From positions 126,001-190,000 of the forward strand of contig NMRA01000487.1 in the NCBI GenBank assembly GCA_002633005.1: 64,000 nucleotides of DNA, read 5' to 3'. The notes beneath the pieces are model-generated. The model was given only the letters and a program-made list of their open reading frames with translations. It made no database searches and was not told the DNA's origin. How positions within the stretch are numbered: the stretch's first letter is position 1; each line of letters begins with the position of its first letter. Shown here one piece after another: positions 23,240-35,459 of the stretch. Source of the DNA: Phoronis australis. Lineage: Eukaryota; Phoronida; Phoronidae. The position numbers and the translations under genes were made by a program.

Positions 23240-23627
23240 CCGTCCACATTCAGACTTATCCTGGAACAAGTTATTCCTGGAACGAGTTGTCACTAGGGCT
23301 GTGTGAACGCTATTTAAACTAGTGGAACTAACCCCACTTGTGACAACTTACTCCACCTTATCAAAGTGGGGTAACTTGGTCTAGGATAACTTGCGCCACT
23401 TCTAATTCCTGTGTGGCCGCAAACCTGGTGCAAGGTGAAAGTAATTGCCAGCTGCGGTTACATTAACAGACGGGGGTGGGGTTTCTTTTGCACGCCGCCG
23501 TACTCGCATTAAGCATTAATTGTCACTCACAGAGTGACAATTTACACTAGTTATTTGATGTGTGTGTGGGGGGGGTAAGTTGCACTAGTGCAAGTTGTTC
23601 TAGGGTAGGCTGTGTATGAATGGGACT
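23240..23627. mobile_element. Probable MITE with CATTCA...GGAACAAGTT ends
   Basis: The left end CATTCAGACTTATCCTGGAA CAAGTT is echoed by the reverse complement of the right end (CATTCATACACAGCCTACCC, TAGAACAACTT). The interior has inverted motifs (ACAACTTACTCCACC / AAGTGGGGTAACTTGG) and a small perfect hairpin TTGTCACTC...GAGTGACAA (23520-23542). Fragments of the same theme occur at about 29393-29425 (AGTAAGTTGTCACAAGTGGG) and 30518-30552. No target duplication resolved. Confidence 0.5.
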
Positions 23628-23629
23628 AA

Positions 23630-24770
23630 TGTTTGCTAATACTGGCAGTGATAACTTTACAGTTTTCGATAATACTTTAGTAACAAGATCGTTTGTGGAA
23701 TTAATGCTCTGTATTTTTTCCTAAAGTATTTCAGGGATTTCAAAATGCACGCCATATTGGCTTTGTAATTATGGTAGTCATGGAATTATACTTGCCGATG
23801 CCAAGTTAAATTTAGGTCATCAGGTCACCTTGGAGTAGTTCGGAAACCTGTTAACATGCAACTACAGTCATTTGCAAAGTCGCGTACGACTAATCCGATT
23901 GCGTGAAGGGGGCTTAATTAAGTTTTAGGAAATTTCTCTGTCTTGAATGTCCGTTGCGGATTGTTTGTGTTTGAATGAAACCCGTGCTTGATATTATTTT
24001 GTATGGTATGATACTGCAAGTGGATTTATGTAATGCCACATTGAAAGCTTTCAACACCGTGTGTTTTAATACAACGCCAGAATTTTAAAAAAGGAAATTT
24101 TTCTTCTACAGCAGACCATGTCCACTGACTACATTAACAGCCCTAAATCTCAACATGCACATTTCGTCTGTATCTGGATGTGTCATGACGATACAAATAT
24201 ACATAGCTTATTTTCATGGTCTTTGTCAGTTTATGCCAATGCTACATTATAATTCACTGATTTTAAAGTCAGTGACATTGATTTCTCCTACGGATTATGG
24301 TATTTTGCTTTATGCATGTTAGCTTGTTAGCTCATTTAAGTAAATCACTCACTGTAATTTACTGAGATCACATTTTAATTAAGTGATTAGTTAATGAATA
24401 ATTAATGCATCATATTGATGCAGAGTTTTCATTTCGAAATCATTGTTGAGGGTCTCTAAAAAAACCCCTATCTCAGGGGGTTATTCTAATTCAAACACTT
24501 GAAAATATAGTAAATAATATGTAAGGTGCTGCAATGTTTTCCACTTTTCTATTATCAAACTACAACTTTACGGGGCTTTTTGGACACCATTTTGTACCTT
24601 GGCCAAAATCCGAAAGTCATCAACCTGAGTTCTCTGAACATCAGTTCAAGAACCATGTTGCTGTCCATATCATCTCTGAGCGTAAAACCATTTTGCTTGA
24701 TTGTTTTCTATTCAGATTTTGGTCTTTGTTTTACTAATTTGATTGTTGTCAAATAAGCCATTTGTTTGCA
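23630..24770. other. Non-coding, no gene seen
   Basis: Two overlapping small plus-strand open frames at 24526-24756 are in different frames and have no recognisable domain. Confidence 0.5.
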
Positions 24771-24777
24771 TATTTAA

Positions 24778-27241
24778 GGTAGGTGGATACACAAAAAAAT
24801 TAATTTTGACTGTTTTTTTACATTTTCATGTCATCCTAATCTTTAATTCTTGATGCACAGTATACTGAAGAAAAATAAAATCATTCTGAAAATCCAAAGT
24901 TGTTTTTTTAGCTATATTTGACCAAACCTCAGTAAAGGGCCTTTCATACTAACGTCGACGCGTCGATGGTTTGGGGAGTTGCGGTCAGTATGAACGCTTA
25001 ACTCCGGTCCTGGATTGCAGTTAAGAGCTCCAGTTAACATCGCAGTTAATAGGTGGATTTAAGACCGCAGCGTCGACGCTGCGGTGCAGTATGAACGCTT
25101 AACTCCGGTCCAATCGAAGTTATCGCCAGGTGCCACTGTTATCGTCAACAGTTACAGAGTGGTGCCATCACTAATAACTACTTATTTTTTGGTTTAATGA
25201 TAACCAATCGATTTAAAAATGAGTTTTATGTCATTTAGCACATTTAAATGTTCCAAATTGTCACATTGAAAAAAATCTTAGCGTGCAGCGCTACCTTGCG
25301 ATAACTTCTATGACGTCAGCGTCACCAACCCTTTACTTCGATGGTCATTAACTACCGAAGCCAGTATGAACGGTCCAGTTAACTGCGCTGTTTACGTCGA
25401 CGCTCCGCTCAGACCGGAGTTAAGTCAATATGAAACGGCCTTAAGACATATGGCTTGAGTGCTCACCAGCTCAGTGATTGACAACTGGGGCGGAGCTTAT
25501 ATACAAGGACACTAGCTCTAATCTGACCCTGTCAACAAGCATTGCGTAACCGGGCAATCGAGAGTGCTGTATCAGCTGATATTGGTGTTGTAGCAAGACC
25601 AAGAATAAAATAATTCTATTTTTGACCATGTGAAAGTTGGTAGTGAAATGGTGAACTAGCTCCTGTTCCGAGCCTGAGCCTGTTTGTCTATCTGCAAAAA
25701 ATTAAGTTGAGTACGCCAAGCCCTACCGAAGCCATCACTGTACTCAGCTTGAGGAGTCCGTGCAGAAATTGTGCATGTATAAGAGAAGTCGGTAATATAA
25801 GGTCAGGTGTCTTGCGAGAGGACTGCTGAGTGTCGACATGGGTGGTGTTGCACGATTTGGTGAGAGTGCATGCACGCGCTGCAAAGACAAGCCGCGCGCG
25901 CGACACATGGACAACTACATGCCGTCAGAGTGGAGTCTTTGCAGATAAACCGTGCTTCTGTGCTGGGAACGTGCCGTGGAGAAACTAGGCTGTCAAACCC
26001 AGAGGATTTTTTAACTTGCCACTGGCCGTAACCCAAAGAATTAGAGAAATGACCCAGTGTTCAACATAACAAAAATTTTTCTAGTGCATAGATTCAAACG
26101 AAACCCTGAATTAAAACTCATGATATACGATTTTAGAGGAAAGCAATATAAGAAACTTTAGTAACTTGAGAATCTCACCCAAGCGGCGCTATTTGCGCAG
26201 AAAGTGATATTTTCTTATCCCAAAGTCCATTCGGTACAGGCACGTAAAAATGTTGAACCATTACTATGAAAGTAGTTCTTTATCCTCGTCGCCAATATTG
26301 TTATGTAGGCAGTAACGCGGCGATTTCATATAACACATATATTGGTTGATGATACTATTGGAATACTAACAAATAGGTCTATGTAATCTAGTTAGAGAGT
26401 CTTTTACAAACTGAGTGGAGAGTTCAGATGAATCGTATAAACAATCAACACATGGTTTTAATGTGTGGTCGGCACACCAGTACAGCAGACAATAGATCAA
26501 CGCTAAGCTCCGCCCACGTGACAGCCATATTTGTTTTGGTCGTCTGTCGTGCTTCACAAGTTCGAAAAAATGATTGAAATTACGCTGTAAACAAACAGGT
26601 ATGTCACATTTTCTAAATGTGAAGTAAATATCAGCTAGTACTTCAACAAAAATTGGAACATAATGACCACACATTCTGAACGAAATTTGATCTCAAGTGG
26701 CAATCGATGACCGCTTAACTTCAAAGCCGTTTTTCTCGGCTCGTGATTTCAGGATAGTGACAAGATTCTCGGGCCTATTTTTCCACAACACGTGGGTCAA
26801 TTTTAACGAAAGTTGCAAATTTGAAATCCTCTTGGACTGAAGTAAAATCGCGTGCCAGGGTTTTTTGATAAATGGACCAGATTTTTAGTTATTAGACGGA
26901 AAGTGACCAAATGACAAAAAGTGGCGTGCTTGCCCCAACTCACACACAAAAAATGCCACAAAATCAAGATCATAATGATTTTGTACATATATTTGGTATG
27001 GATAAGTAGAATATTGCGTAAGGAAACAGTTGATGATGATCCCTGTGCATTTTGAAAAAAAGTCACTGTAAAATTGGATTTTTTGAAAATTAAAAAATAC
27101 GATTTTTTAAAAAAACGAACTACAAAAAAAAATTTTTTTTTCGATTTTTGTCACTTTCAGAGTCATGTCTAACTAGCTAAAACTCCCTTTTTACTCATTT
27201 TAGTTAGGAACCTGGAGATTTGATCAGTGTATACACCTACC
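24778..27241. mobile_element. Possible 2.46-kb TIR element with TAA duplication
   Basis: The left end GGTAGGTGGATACAC and the reverse complement of the right end, GGTAGGTGTATACAC, agree at 14 of 15 bases. Both are flanked by TAA (24775-24777; 27242-27244). No transposase was recognised inside, and a separate TIR element (24936-25441) lies within it. Short ends and the lack of coding sequence make this tentative. Confidence 0.4.
24936..25441. mobile_element. TIR element of about 500 bp, copy 2, TAA target duplication
   Basis: Begins AGGGCCTTTCATACTAACG and ends GTCAATATGAAACGGCCT, flanked on both sides by TAA (24933-24935, 25442-25444). A 3-bp TAA/TTA duplication fits the PIF/Harbinger superfamily. 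Same interior as 17891-18382: internal AACTCCGGTCC and CGTCGACGCTCCGCTCAGAC. It has no coding capacity, so an autonomous partner elsewhere would have mobilised it. It may be nested inside a larger TIR pair at 24778-27241. Confidence 0.82.
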
Positions 27242-27244
27242 TAA

Positions 27245-30200
27245 TGTAACGTAAATTTAAAATTGTGCATATGTCGCACTCATCTCAAGCCACATACAAT
27301 TTCAACTGAATAATTAATTCGAGGATAAAATCTGTCTAGATCAGTCTGGGTAATACCTTCACTGCCCCAGCGTAAAACCAGGATAAAGAAAAGGCAACTG
27401 CACCGGCGGCAATTGTTGCAGCTACTGCCCTTTAAGTTTACTTGACAGCAAATCGACACACGCCTTGTTGTCTGTTAAAAAATGTAAAGCAGTAGAAAAA
27501 GAACATAGACATGTGGAATTTCTTGGGAACCATAAAATTTTCAATCTCAATTATACCTGATACTGTTGTTTATATGTTTACTTCCTGTCAGACACACTTA
27601 TCCTAGGCAAGGAGATGCCCTTGTTATTCAGTTGTTCTTGAATGAATCTCACTTTCAACTTAGTGGTATGTCTAAAATGGAAGAATATCAGGTGGCTGCA
27701 GATGGTGACTAGGGGGCATTTCTGTGAATTTCTCACCTACGAATTACCGCGTGTTTATGATATAACTGTTGACATCACGTCCAACTAGATCTTTAAAGTG
27801 GAACTTGCACGCTAATTCCTTATCGCTGTGATAGTTTGGTCATTAAGTTGGAAACACCACATATGGTTATGATGTGAATATGAAGTACGTTGAAAATTGC
27901 CAAACTTTTTTAAGAACGAGTTTTGTGTCGAAAATGATCTGTCGTGAATCACTCAACCGTTGATCCAGTTAATATTGTAACATGGTGTTGGGGAATAACA
28001 CTACTTGATGCGGGCTATGCAGCCCCAAGGTATGTCATTAGTTCAAAGGTCACCTATTTGCAGAATTTTTTGTTTTCACTTTTACAAGCTGTCAGTGAAT
28101 ACAACTGCACTTTGTTTAGTGTATATGATGTTTAAATAGCATTTTCGTTTTGTTCCTGCTATACATTTGAGTAGTCAGAAGCATGCAAATACACCTTTTA
28201 TTGCTGTTACGGATAAATAATTTAACAGAACACTAACCTCTCTACATATTCGCACAAAATTTAATAAATGATTTTTTCTCAAGAGGCTGGGCTAGCGAAA
28301 TAATTATAACCGTCAGAACTATTATAAGGTTAATGTATAGAAAATTTAAAAATTGTTGGGAACTAATGCACGAATTAGCAGAAAGGTCAATTTTTGGCAT
28401 CAGTACCAGTGGAATTAGCCTGTTACGATACAGTTCAGCCAGTCCAGGACAGTCTCACTGTAAGTAACTTCAGGTGCAAAAGCGGCAACAGTTGATGCAC
28501 GAAATTTTAGAAGTTCGTCAGCATGTGTTTACGAGAGACGTGCGAATGAATTGTATGTAAAAATGCCAGCTGTTCGATCATGCTGAAATTAACAGCAAGG
28601 AAAAATCTGTTTTTGTTTACTATTTTTGGGTGTGCTAAAAATTAAAATGTGCGAAGTTGTAAAGTGCCGGGTTACCAAAAAACGCACAAAATGTGATATG
28701 GCATCTACGACTCTTGCAATGAATGGCCACTGCACTTTACTTTTAACATTCCCATGCCAAAACGAGGCTTGAGCAGTATAACATGGACTCGTTTTGCTAG
28801 CTTTAATAGCCGCTCAGTTAGTTACAATAAAGTTCAGAGATGGCTCGATCTCAGTCATCGATCCATGCTAGAAGTCAGTTATTGAAATGCATTGAGCTCT
28901 GTCAGATCCACTGGCTGTCAGTGTTAAACTCGCTTTCAGGGATTACTGAAGATAAACAGGTCTTTTTCTTTGACAACGACAACTGATCAACTCTACTGAA
29001 CATCTAATGAGAAGGAGTGGTCAGTGGAGTGAAAACAATGCTATTTTAATTGCACCATTCTGTAGCTACCCTGGTTCCTTTCATCACCCATAACACTTAA
29101 CACCTATTTTGGATTTTATTTTTTCCTTATTCTAATAGGTGTTCTTCCTTCATAAGATTACGTTAAACAAAAAATTTCTGTTATTAAAAACTGAATTGTA
29201 TAATAAAAATCATTCATGTGGGAGTTCTCTCCCCTGTATTATTGTGAGATTCAATCACATGACCTGTCAAGACTGTACCATCTGTTCTAAGGTACGTATG
29301 TTCCTACAACAGATGATCAGTTAGTCAGAAGAGTTAATATATATAAAAAAATAATTGCAGGCGGTCTGATTTACGCTGTACCAGAAGGGGGAGTAAGTTG
29401 TCACAAGTGGGGCAAGTTGCACTATAGAATAATACAAGAACTGCTAGCAACGTCAACTTTCTTTGTCAGGACCATTGATCTAAGTTCCTTTTTTGTAGAG
29501 CAGGGCAATTACCACATTAGCGATGACTTTTCAGCAATAATACACTGGTTGAAATAAATTGCAATATCAAACACTGAAACCAATGATTTTTTTAATTGAC
29601 TGCTGGCTTTTGAAATTAAATTCCTCATGAAAAGTTGGCTCAAGATATTATTTTTCCCTAAGGAATAAGATAAAAGTTATTAGAAAACCATGTAATTAGA
29701 TTCGATTCGTTTTCCAGCAATTCAATCTGGATAGGCATGTTCACAGTCATGCTTTTGTTGTGGTAGATGATTGAGGTGCAAGTCATAATGCCAAACAAAA
29801 GACTTCAGGGATGGACTAGATGGATATCTGAATTCGAAATCCCGCTTTAGGACTGGAGTTGAAACTAAAACCAGACATATTTGTAATGACCCGACTTCAT
29901 CTCAATTTGCTGACTAACGAGGCCTCTAGCCTCAACCTGTACTGAATGCTAATCAGTCTCCTGTTTTTCACTGGTGGCTTCTTCCCTCACTGGTGTCGGA
30001 TTCCTTCATTGGTGAACCTGTGACATCAGGGCATTTAAATGAGGGAACATGATAAAGATCTGGGGACAAGCATTGCAGTTGATGACTGGTTAATGACCAG
30101 CAATTTTGATATAGGAGGATCTTGACTAAGAATTGTGATAAACAAATTGCAATTGAGGAGGAGGGATATTTCTTGGGTTTTTAACAACTGTATGTGGGAA

Positions 30201-31020
30201 TGAATGTTCTGATTTGAGTTTGGTATGAAATGTCCGACTATGTTATCCCTGAAATTCTGAACCGAGGTGTCAAGTTTGTTTTTATGTTAGCATACATAAG
30301 GGGACACAAGGGAATACACCTCTACTGTTTGGGACCCACCGTCAGCCACAGACGCAAAATCTGTTGACTGAAAATGTTTTACAAGTATGATAAGAAGTCG
30401 GTGATCATCAATTCTGATGTTGCCCCTATCGCAGATCTTGCTGTCTCTGGCAACTGTACCAGAAGGTCATAGTATTCCAATAAGTAGGACAGATTAGAGG
30501 AAAAAGACATACTTTCCTAGAACAGTATCGCACTGGAATAAGTTGTCCGGCTACATTACATCAGTCCCTTCTCTTGATATCTTTGTCAGCAAGCTATTTG
30601 CCTTTCTGAAGTAGCATTAGTAAGTGGGGTGCCCCAAATCACCACTTACTATCTGCCTTATCTGTAAACGATCTCGCTATATTAACTGATCTCTATGTAT
30701 AAATTTTTTTTTTCTTTTTAAACCTGTTATAGTTGTTCTCATTCTTGTTGCGCTTCATTGTTAAACAATGACCTAATACTCTGGACAGTTTGGTCACTGA
30801 AACCAAGAAGAAGAAGGGGAAGAAGGGATTGCTTCTTCCCGCCCCTTCCTCCCTCTAGACATGCCACAGAAAAGCTACCAGCACTGCTGTTTTTGGGGGT
30901 TATGGCAACTTCTTCCTTTGTAATATGTGCTTGGAACCCCTCATGTCAGACTAGATTTGCTAGCGGTTTTCTTATAAATATATCATGGTACTACTCCCAG
31001 TCACACCCCAAGGGCGCTTA
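27245..31020. other. Non-coding, no gene seen
   Basis: Includes MITE fragments near 29393 and 30518 and a T-rich tract at 30704-30720. Small open frames lack features. Confidence 0.5.
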
Positions 31021-31224
31021 AGCTGAAGCGTGTTCAATAGAGTGAGCGCCCGCGAGCGATTTGAGCGCCCTCGTCCTGAACAGCTGTGTTCACGTTAGCG
31101 CTCGCGAGCGCTCGCGAACAACCTCGAGAGCATGTTCGCTTAGATTTCCAAGATGGCGTCCTGCGAAGGCTTCACGTCTGCAACATATATGAACCCATTA
31201 TGGTTCTGCAACACAAAAACTTAC

Positions 31225-31338
31225 CTCAAAAGTTGACCGACTCATCCGAAACTGCGACTTAAATTGCGGGTCGCTGTAGCGAGGAACAGTTTCCTCGACG
31301 TAATTTCCGATTCTTGTCGGGCCAAAGCCTTCACGGTT
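31225..31338 (-). pseudogene. Harbinger-like transposase exon remnant with splice donor
   Basis: The frame reads NREGFGPTRIGNYVEETVP, then RYSDPQFKSQFRMSRSTFE, and is followed at once by GTAAGT. The FK..FRMSR.TFE motif is characteristic of the N-terminal region of PIF/Harbinger (DDE-4) transposases, ahead of the catalytic domain. The donor suggests the source gene had an intron here. The catalytic DDE part is missing from this 549-bp derivative. In the second copy the same exon has a stop (GAG-TAA) and has lost the donor. Confidence 0.7.
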
Positions 31339-31377
31339 GTTGTCAATTGGGCTGCCGATATTAATTATTGGAAAAGA

Positions 31378-31473
31378 TTAATCATATTTATCGCTCAGCA
31401 CGCCATAGGAAGGACTGTTAGTGTTAAGCTCATCGGCTAACACGTTCAACACAATCTGCTTCAGAGTCGCCAT
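31378..31473 (-). pseudogene. Harbinger-like transposase start, 31-codon open frame
   Basis: Opens with ATG at 31473 and reads MATLKQIVLNVLADELNTNS then PSYGVLSDKYD before a stop. The equivalent frame in the other copy (48283-48378) keeps the same length with a few substitutions. It lies just upstream of the block at 31225-31338 in the same strand sense. Probably the first coding piece of the ancestral protein, now cut short by an internal deletion or mutation. Confidence 0.5.
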
Positions 31474-31574
31474 ACTGGATCGCACAGTGAGCGCTCACAG
31501 CTGTTCAGGAGCTGTTCCTTGTGTTCGCGAGTACACGCTAGCGGGCGCTCACTCTGTTGAACACGCTTCTGGCA

Positions 31575-34315
31575 ACTCAAAAAATCAGTGTGCTTCAAGC
31601 CAAAGGTGGTTCTTTATAAAAACAAACATTTTGAGACATCCAGGATGGACACCTGAGCTGCTATCATGGTCCACATGCCCAAGAGACAAATTAAAGATCA
31701 TTGAATTGTAGACAAGGAATTACATGGCTACCCCAGTGTGGGTTCCATTGAAACTGACTTAGTGTTACTCAAAGGTAAACCCAGCTTGCAGGAGCTAGAA
31801 TTCTGATGAAATGGTCGAAGATACGAGCACTGTTCAAGGGTATCCAATAGAATTTGGGTGTGTGGGGGTAAACCGAGCGTGGGCGCTTAAAAGTGAAAAT
31901 TTGGAAAGTTAATTAGTGGGTGGCAAAAGCATGGCGTGAACAGTAAGCCAGACAAGTGCATTAATAATTCAATGATCATTAAAATATAACATGAAGATGC
32001 CTGCGTTTACTGTCAACAAGTTCCTGAAATGGATATGAACTATTGTAACTGTCTATTGAAAATACCATATGGTTTATTGTGGCAAAAGACAGTGTCACAT
32101 GTCTTGTAGTATTTTACTGTTCTACCTTCGCTCTCGTTTGTTATTTTCTAAACTTTAATGATCAATACACTTGAAAGTCAAATTACACCACTATGGTTTC
32201 TTTTTCATAGAAGTTATTTCCTGTTATGCGGTGACTAATATCAGCCTATGAAATTCCTTTTCTATCTACGTTTTGTTGTGAGCTGGTAACTACTTTTAGG
32301 TTATTAAAGCTGCATTTTGCCCCTGTTTAGCTGTCAGTGTTGAATTTCTAACAAAGCACTTTGGGGTTTAAAAACATTACCATGCTCAGCCAGACTTGAA
32401 ATTTTTGCCGATTTTGCCGGTAACTGAAGTCATCATTTTGTACATTTTGGAAATCGTGGTTTTGGGGTAATGGCCAACCTCGCTAAACTCTAAAGTATTT
32501 TTTGCGTCGTTTGTGGTTTTGATGTACTTATTGCAAACAGAAATAAAATGCCATCATGGTAAGGAATGTTATCACTGATTTTGTGAGAGTAAGAGGATCA
32601 ATTCGATTTTTGTTTTTAGTCAGGTAAACATGGAGAAGACTTTAAAAATTTTTATTCTTTGTTTGAAACTAAGGTCATTGGTGTGATGTGCAACCCTCGC
32701 CTGAGAGTCATACGTCAAACATTTTTGCACCTTAGCATAAGGTGGAGTGTATGATATTGATTACCAGTTTAAGTGGAGCCGGAGTATCTGAACGAGAATC
32801 GATAGTCTACGGTGTTCTAGGAAATTGACCATTTCTTGAAGTTAACAATTTCCATGCACAATTAATTTCATCGAATGCACGGCTCTGACGTTGAATGCAG
32901 CCTCACACAAGTGCACTTTAAAAGGTTACTCGATATGAAGCACTGTTGTGTTTTTTTGTAATGCAAAGGTTGGTAAACGCAACATCAGGCGTCCGCAGTT
33001 TTTTCATTGTTGGTATTAAAGTTTACATCGTTGCGATTCATAATCGTTTTTGGTGATGAAAAAATTTAGGGATTGTTCAAATTGAGAATGCAGGGAATTT
33101 TCTGTAAAATTCATGTAATAGGCATGTTGAGCCAACACACAAATTTCGAAAACTTGCGATCATTCACAGTACTGTTAAAAGACCTTGAAAAAGTAATACA
33201 TGGCAACTTTAACAAATAGTTTCTCCGCAAATGGTTAGGTTGTACAACATTGTGAGCCAGTTACGTGTACCTTTAACCATCTCTGATTGCCTTACCACCC
33301 CAGAGCCCTCCCACTGAAATATTGGTCGCCTTACGCTGAGTTTAATCAATAACAAAGTTTGTGTTTTATATAACAGTCCATGCCCAGGAGACGCATTTGT
33401 GTTCGTCTGATAATTCTAATCCCAGTTTTTTTGGTTATCTTTAGAATCCAGCAATGTGCAGAATCGATTCTCTTTGCCTAACCGGGCTCAGTAGCAGTTC
33501 CTCTTCCAAATGGGTTTTCCGTGTTAACTCCTAATCATTATCCATGCAAGTGTTAAGAATGCTCCCAAGAATTTGACTATAGAGTTTAGGGTTGAGACTT
33601 TTTGTTCTTTGGGGTGCGTCCTGAATGGAGATCATTTTGTCATGGCTCTATCATCAGGGTCCTCCGAGTCCTTGCAGTCTCATAGTGGTTAATGATTGCT
33701 GATGGATTTCGAGAGAAGCTGATTTGCACTTCATTGCTCATGATGTATAGAATGTTTGCTAACAGAATAAGGTTAGAATTCAGACACCACGGATGAAATA
33801 CAACCGAAATAATGTTTCTTCTGTACGTAAATACCAGACTCATAAAGTTAGCAGTCACACGTAAAAAAGAACTTCGTGGCACTTGATATTTCATCATGTT
33901 CTGTGCGTGTGTGTCGGGTTTTCCTTAGGTTGCAAACTCAAGAAGGTTTATTATGTGTTGTCAGGTATTTTTTTTCAAATGAGTCATTTGCTACCATCTC
34001 GGGTAGGTCCGGCACTATATTTATGGAGCTAATGAGCAAACTGGCAAGAGCAATCAAGCTAAATAGTACACCAAGTTATTCAAGACTTCATTAATCATAG
34101 GTGAGAACTTTATCCACTGCGTAATTTTTAGAACAAAATGAAAATCGTTTCCTCCAATGTGACGTTTTAGTCAAGAAAAAACTTAAACGGGCGTTCTGGT
34201 TCTTGGGTGAAGCATCATAACTAGCCTTTGTGCGGCAAAGCAGTATACTAAACATATAGCTTGGTGCCGATGTGGGTAAAACACTGCACATATAAAATCT
34301 TCACCGAATTAGTGT
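31575..34315. other. Non-coding, no gene seen
   Basis: A segment near 31855-31935 carries GTGGGCGCTTAA and related sequence of the TTAACGCCCA theme. Otherwise unremarkable. Confidence 0.5.
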
Positions 34316-34319
34316 TATT

Positions 34320-34935
34320 AACGACACTCTTCCTAGAGTAAACTAAATTATTTATCGGCGCTCTCCGGAAAAATTTGTCGTTCTGTCGTTATTCTGTTTG
34401 AGATGCATTCTTTTAGGTCGAATAACATTGACCAGTTCCTTTTTTCACCGATTCTTCTGTCAGCTCTTCTTCTCTTCTACGAGGTTGCGAACATGGCACA
34501 ACAAATAATCGGAACTGGTTTCATTTCGTCATAAGTTTTTAGTATTTTAATACCAGCAAACCTAATTTCAGAACAAATCGGTGCTGCTGCTTAGTTGAGT
34601 CATCATCTTTCGAAAGGTGTCGCAAAATTTTAGGAAATGGCACGTGCTCATGTCACGAGTGCGACAAACTTTTGTTACAATAGGCAAACAAATGGTGTTC
34701 ATTAGATTGTTTTTCACTCAAGCTGCTGCAACCTGCAAGGTGAGTGTAGATTGACTCCTAGATTTTGCATGCGCTTGCTCCGCTCACTAGCTCTACATGT
34801 TGATATAAGTTTCACGTGACGAGGTGACGAGCAGAACTATACCCGGGCTATGGGAAATTTTGGGGATGTAACGGAGCTCAATAACGCAGTGCTACCAAGT
34901 TTTATTTGGCGAGTCTTCACAGCTAGCTGACCGGT
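34320..34935 (+). repeat. Dispersed repeat, copy 2 (partner 7660-8233)
   Basis: Direct-orientation partner of 7660-8233, 26.7 kb away, colinear over the whole length (ACACTCTTCCTAGAGTAAAC ... AACGGAGCTCAATAACG). Could be a solo LTR or a non-autonomous DNA element. Terminal structure not resolved. Confidence 0.75.
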
Positions 34936-34984
34936 TAGGTCATAACCCGCAGTATCATACAAAGGCCTTGATAACTACATTTCG

Positions 34985-35145
34985 TCCGGCGGTCATGTTC
35001 AGTCCCCGGCGGTCCTGTTTTGTGGTGGGGCGGTCATGTTTTTAGGTGCGTCAGTCCCATTTTCTGGTGCGGCGGTCCCATTTGATCCCCGGAGGTCCTG
35101 TTTTGGGTGAGTCTGTCCAATTTAGAGGACCAGGGGTCATGTTGT
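34985..35145 (+). repeat. Degenerate minisatellite (GGCGGTCCTGTTTT)
   Basis: Seven or so imperfect units of the type (G)GCGGTC(A/C)TGTTTTxGTG at roughly 22-30 bp spacing, starting right after the dispersed repeat copy at 34320-34935. GC-rich compared with its surroundings. Confidence 0.75.
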
Positions 35146-35459
35146 TTCTCACCCATATTAATGCACCACATTGTTAGCAGTGTGGTATTTTGGTGCTCTT
35201 GAGTCTACTGTATAAGCTCAGCAAACCCAGCAATGAAATTCAGAATGGAGATAAATATCAAATAAGGTGACATACTATTAAACTTGACCAGTCATAGTTA
35301 AAATTTTAGTGTTTTGATACATTTAGGTATTGTCTGGGAGAAGGTGTAAAATGGCCATGACCTGGAATTAAAATGGCAGAAAGTGGTAAATGGTAAGCTT
35401 TTGATTTTAGCACAGACTGATTTCTGATCACTTGGTGTTATCTTAGGTACGGTAATGTA

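Larger units (their letters stand above)
31023..31571 (-). mobile_element. PIF/Harbinger-derived non-autonomous element, copy 1
   Basis: 549-bp element with inverted ends CTGAAGCGTGTTCAATAGAG (left) and, from the right, CCAGAAGCGTGTTCAACAGA; both continue GTGAGCGCCCGC. Subterminal sequence is rich in GCTCGCGAGCGC palindromes. The minus strand carries transposase N-terminal coding pieces described separately. 48184-48733 is a second copy in the opposite orientation. The target duplication is not clear, so the superfamily call rests on the coding remnant. Confidence 0.82.

Noticed and set aside
27060-27150. A/T homopolymer-rich stretch as a retroposon tail
   Set aside because: Mixed A and T runs without a retroposon body or flanking duplications.
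31421-31711. Plus-strand frame similar to the minus-strand frame at 48083-48334
   Set aside because: The similarity comes from the inverted ends of the two Harbinger-derived copies, not from a shared gene. The real coding remnants are on the opposite strand.
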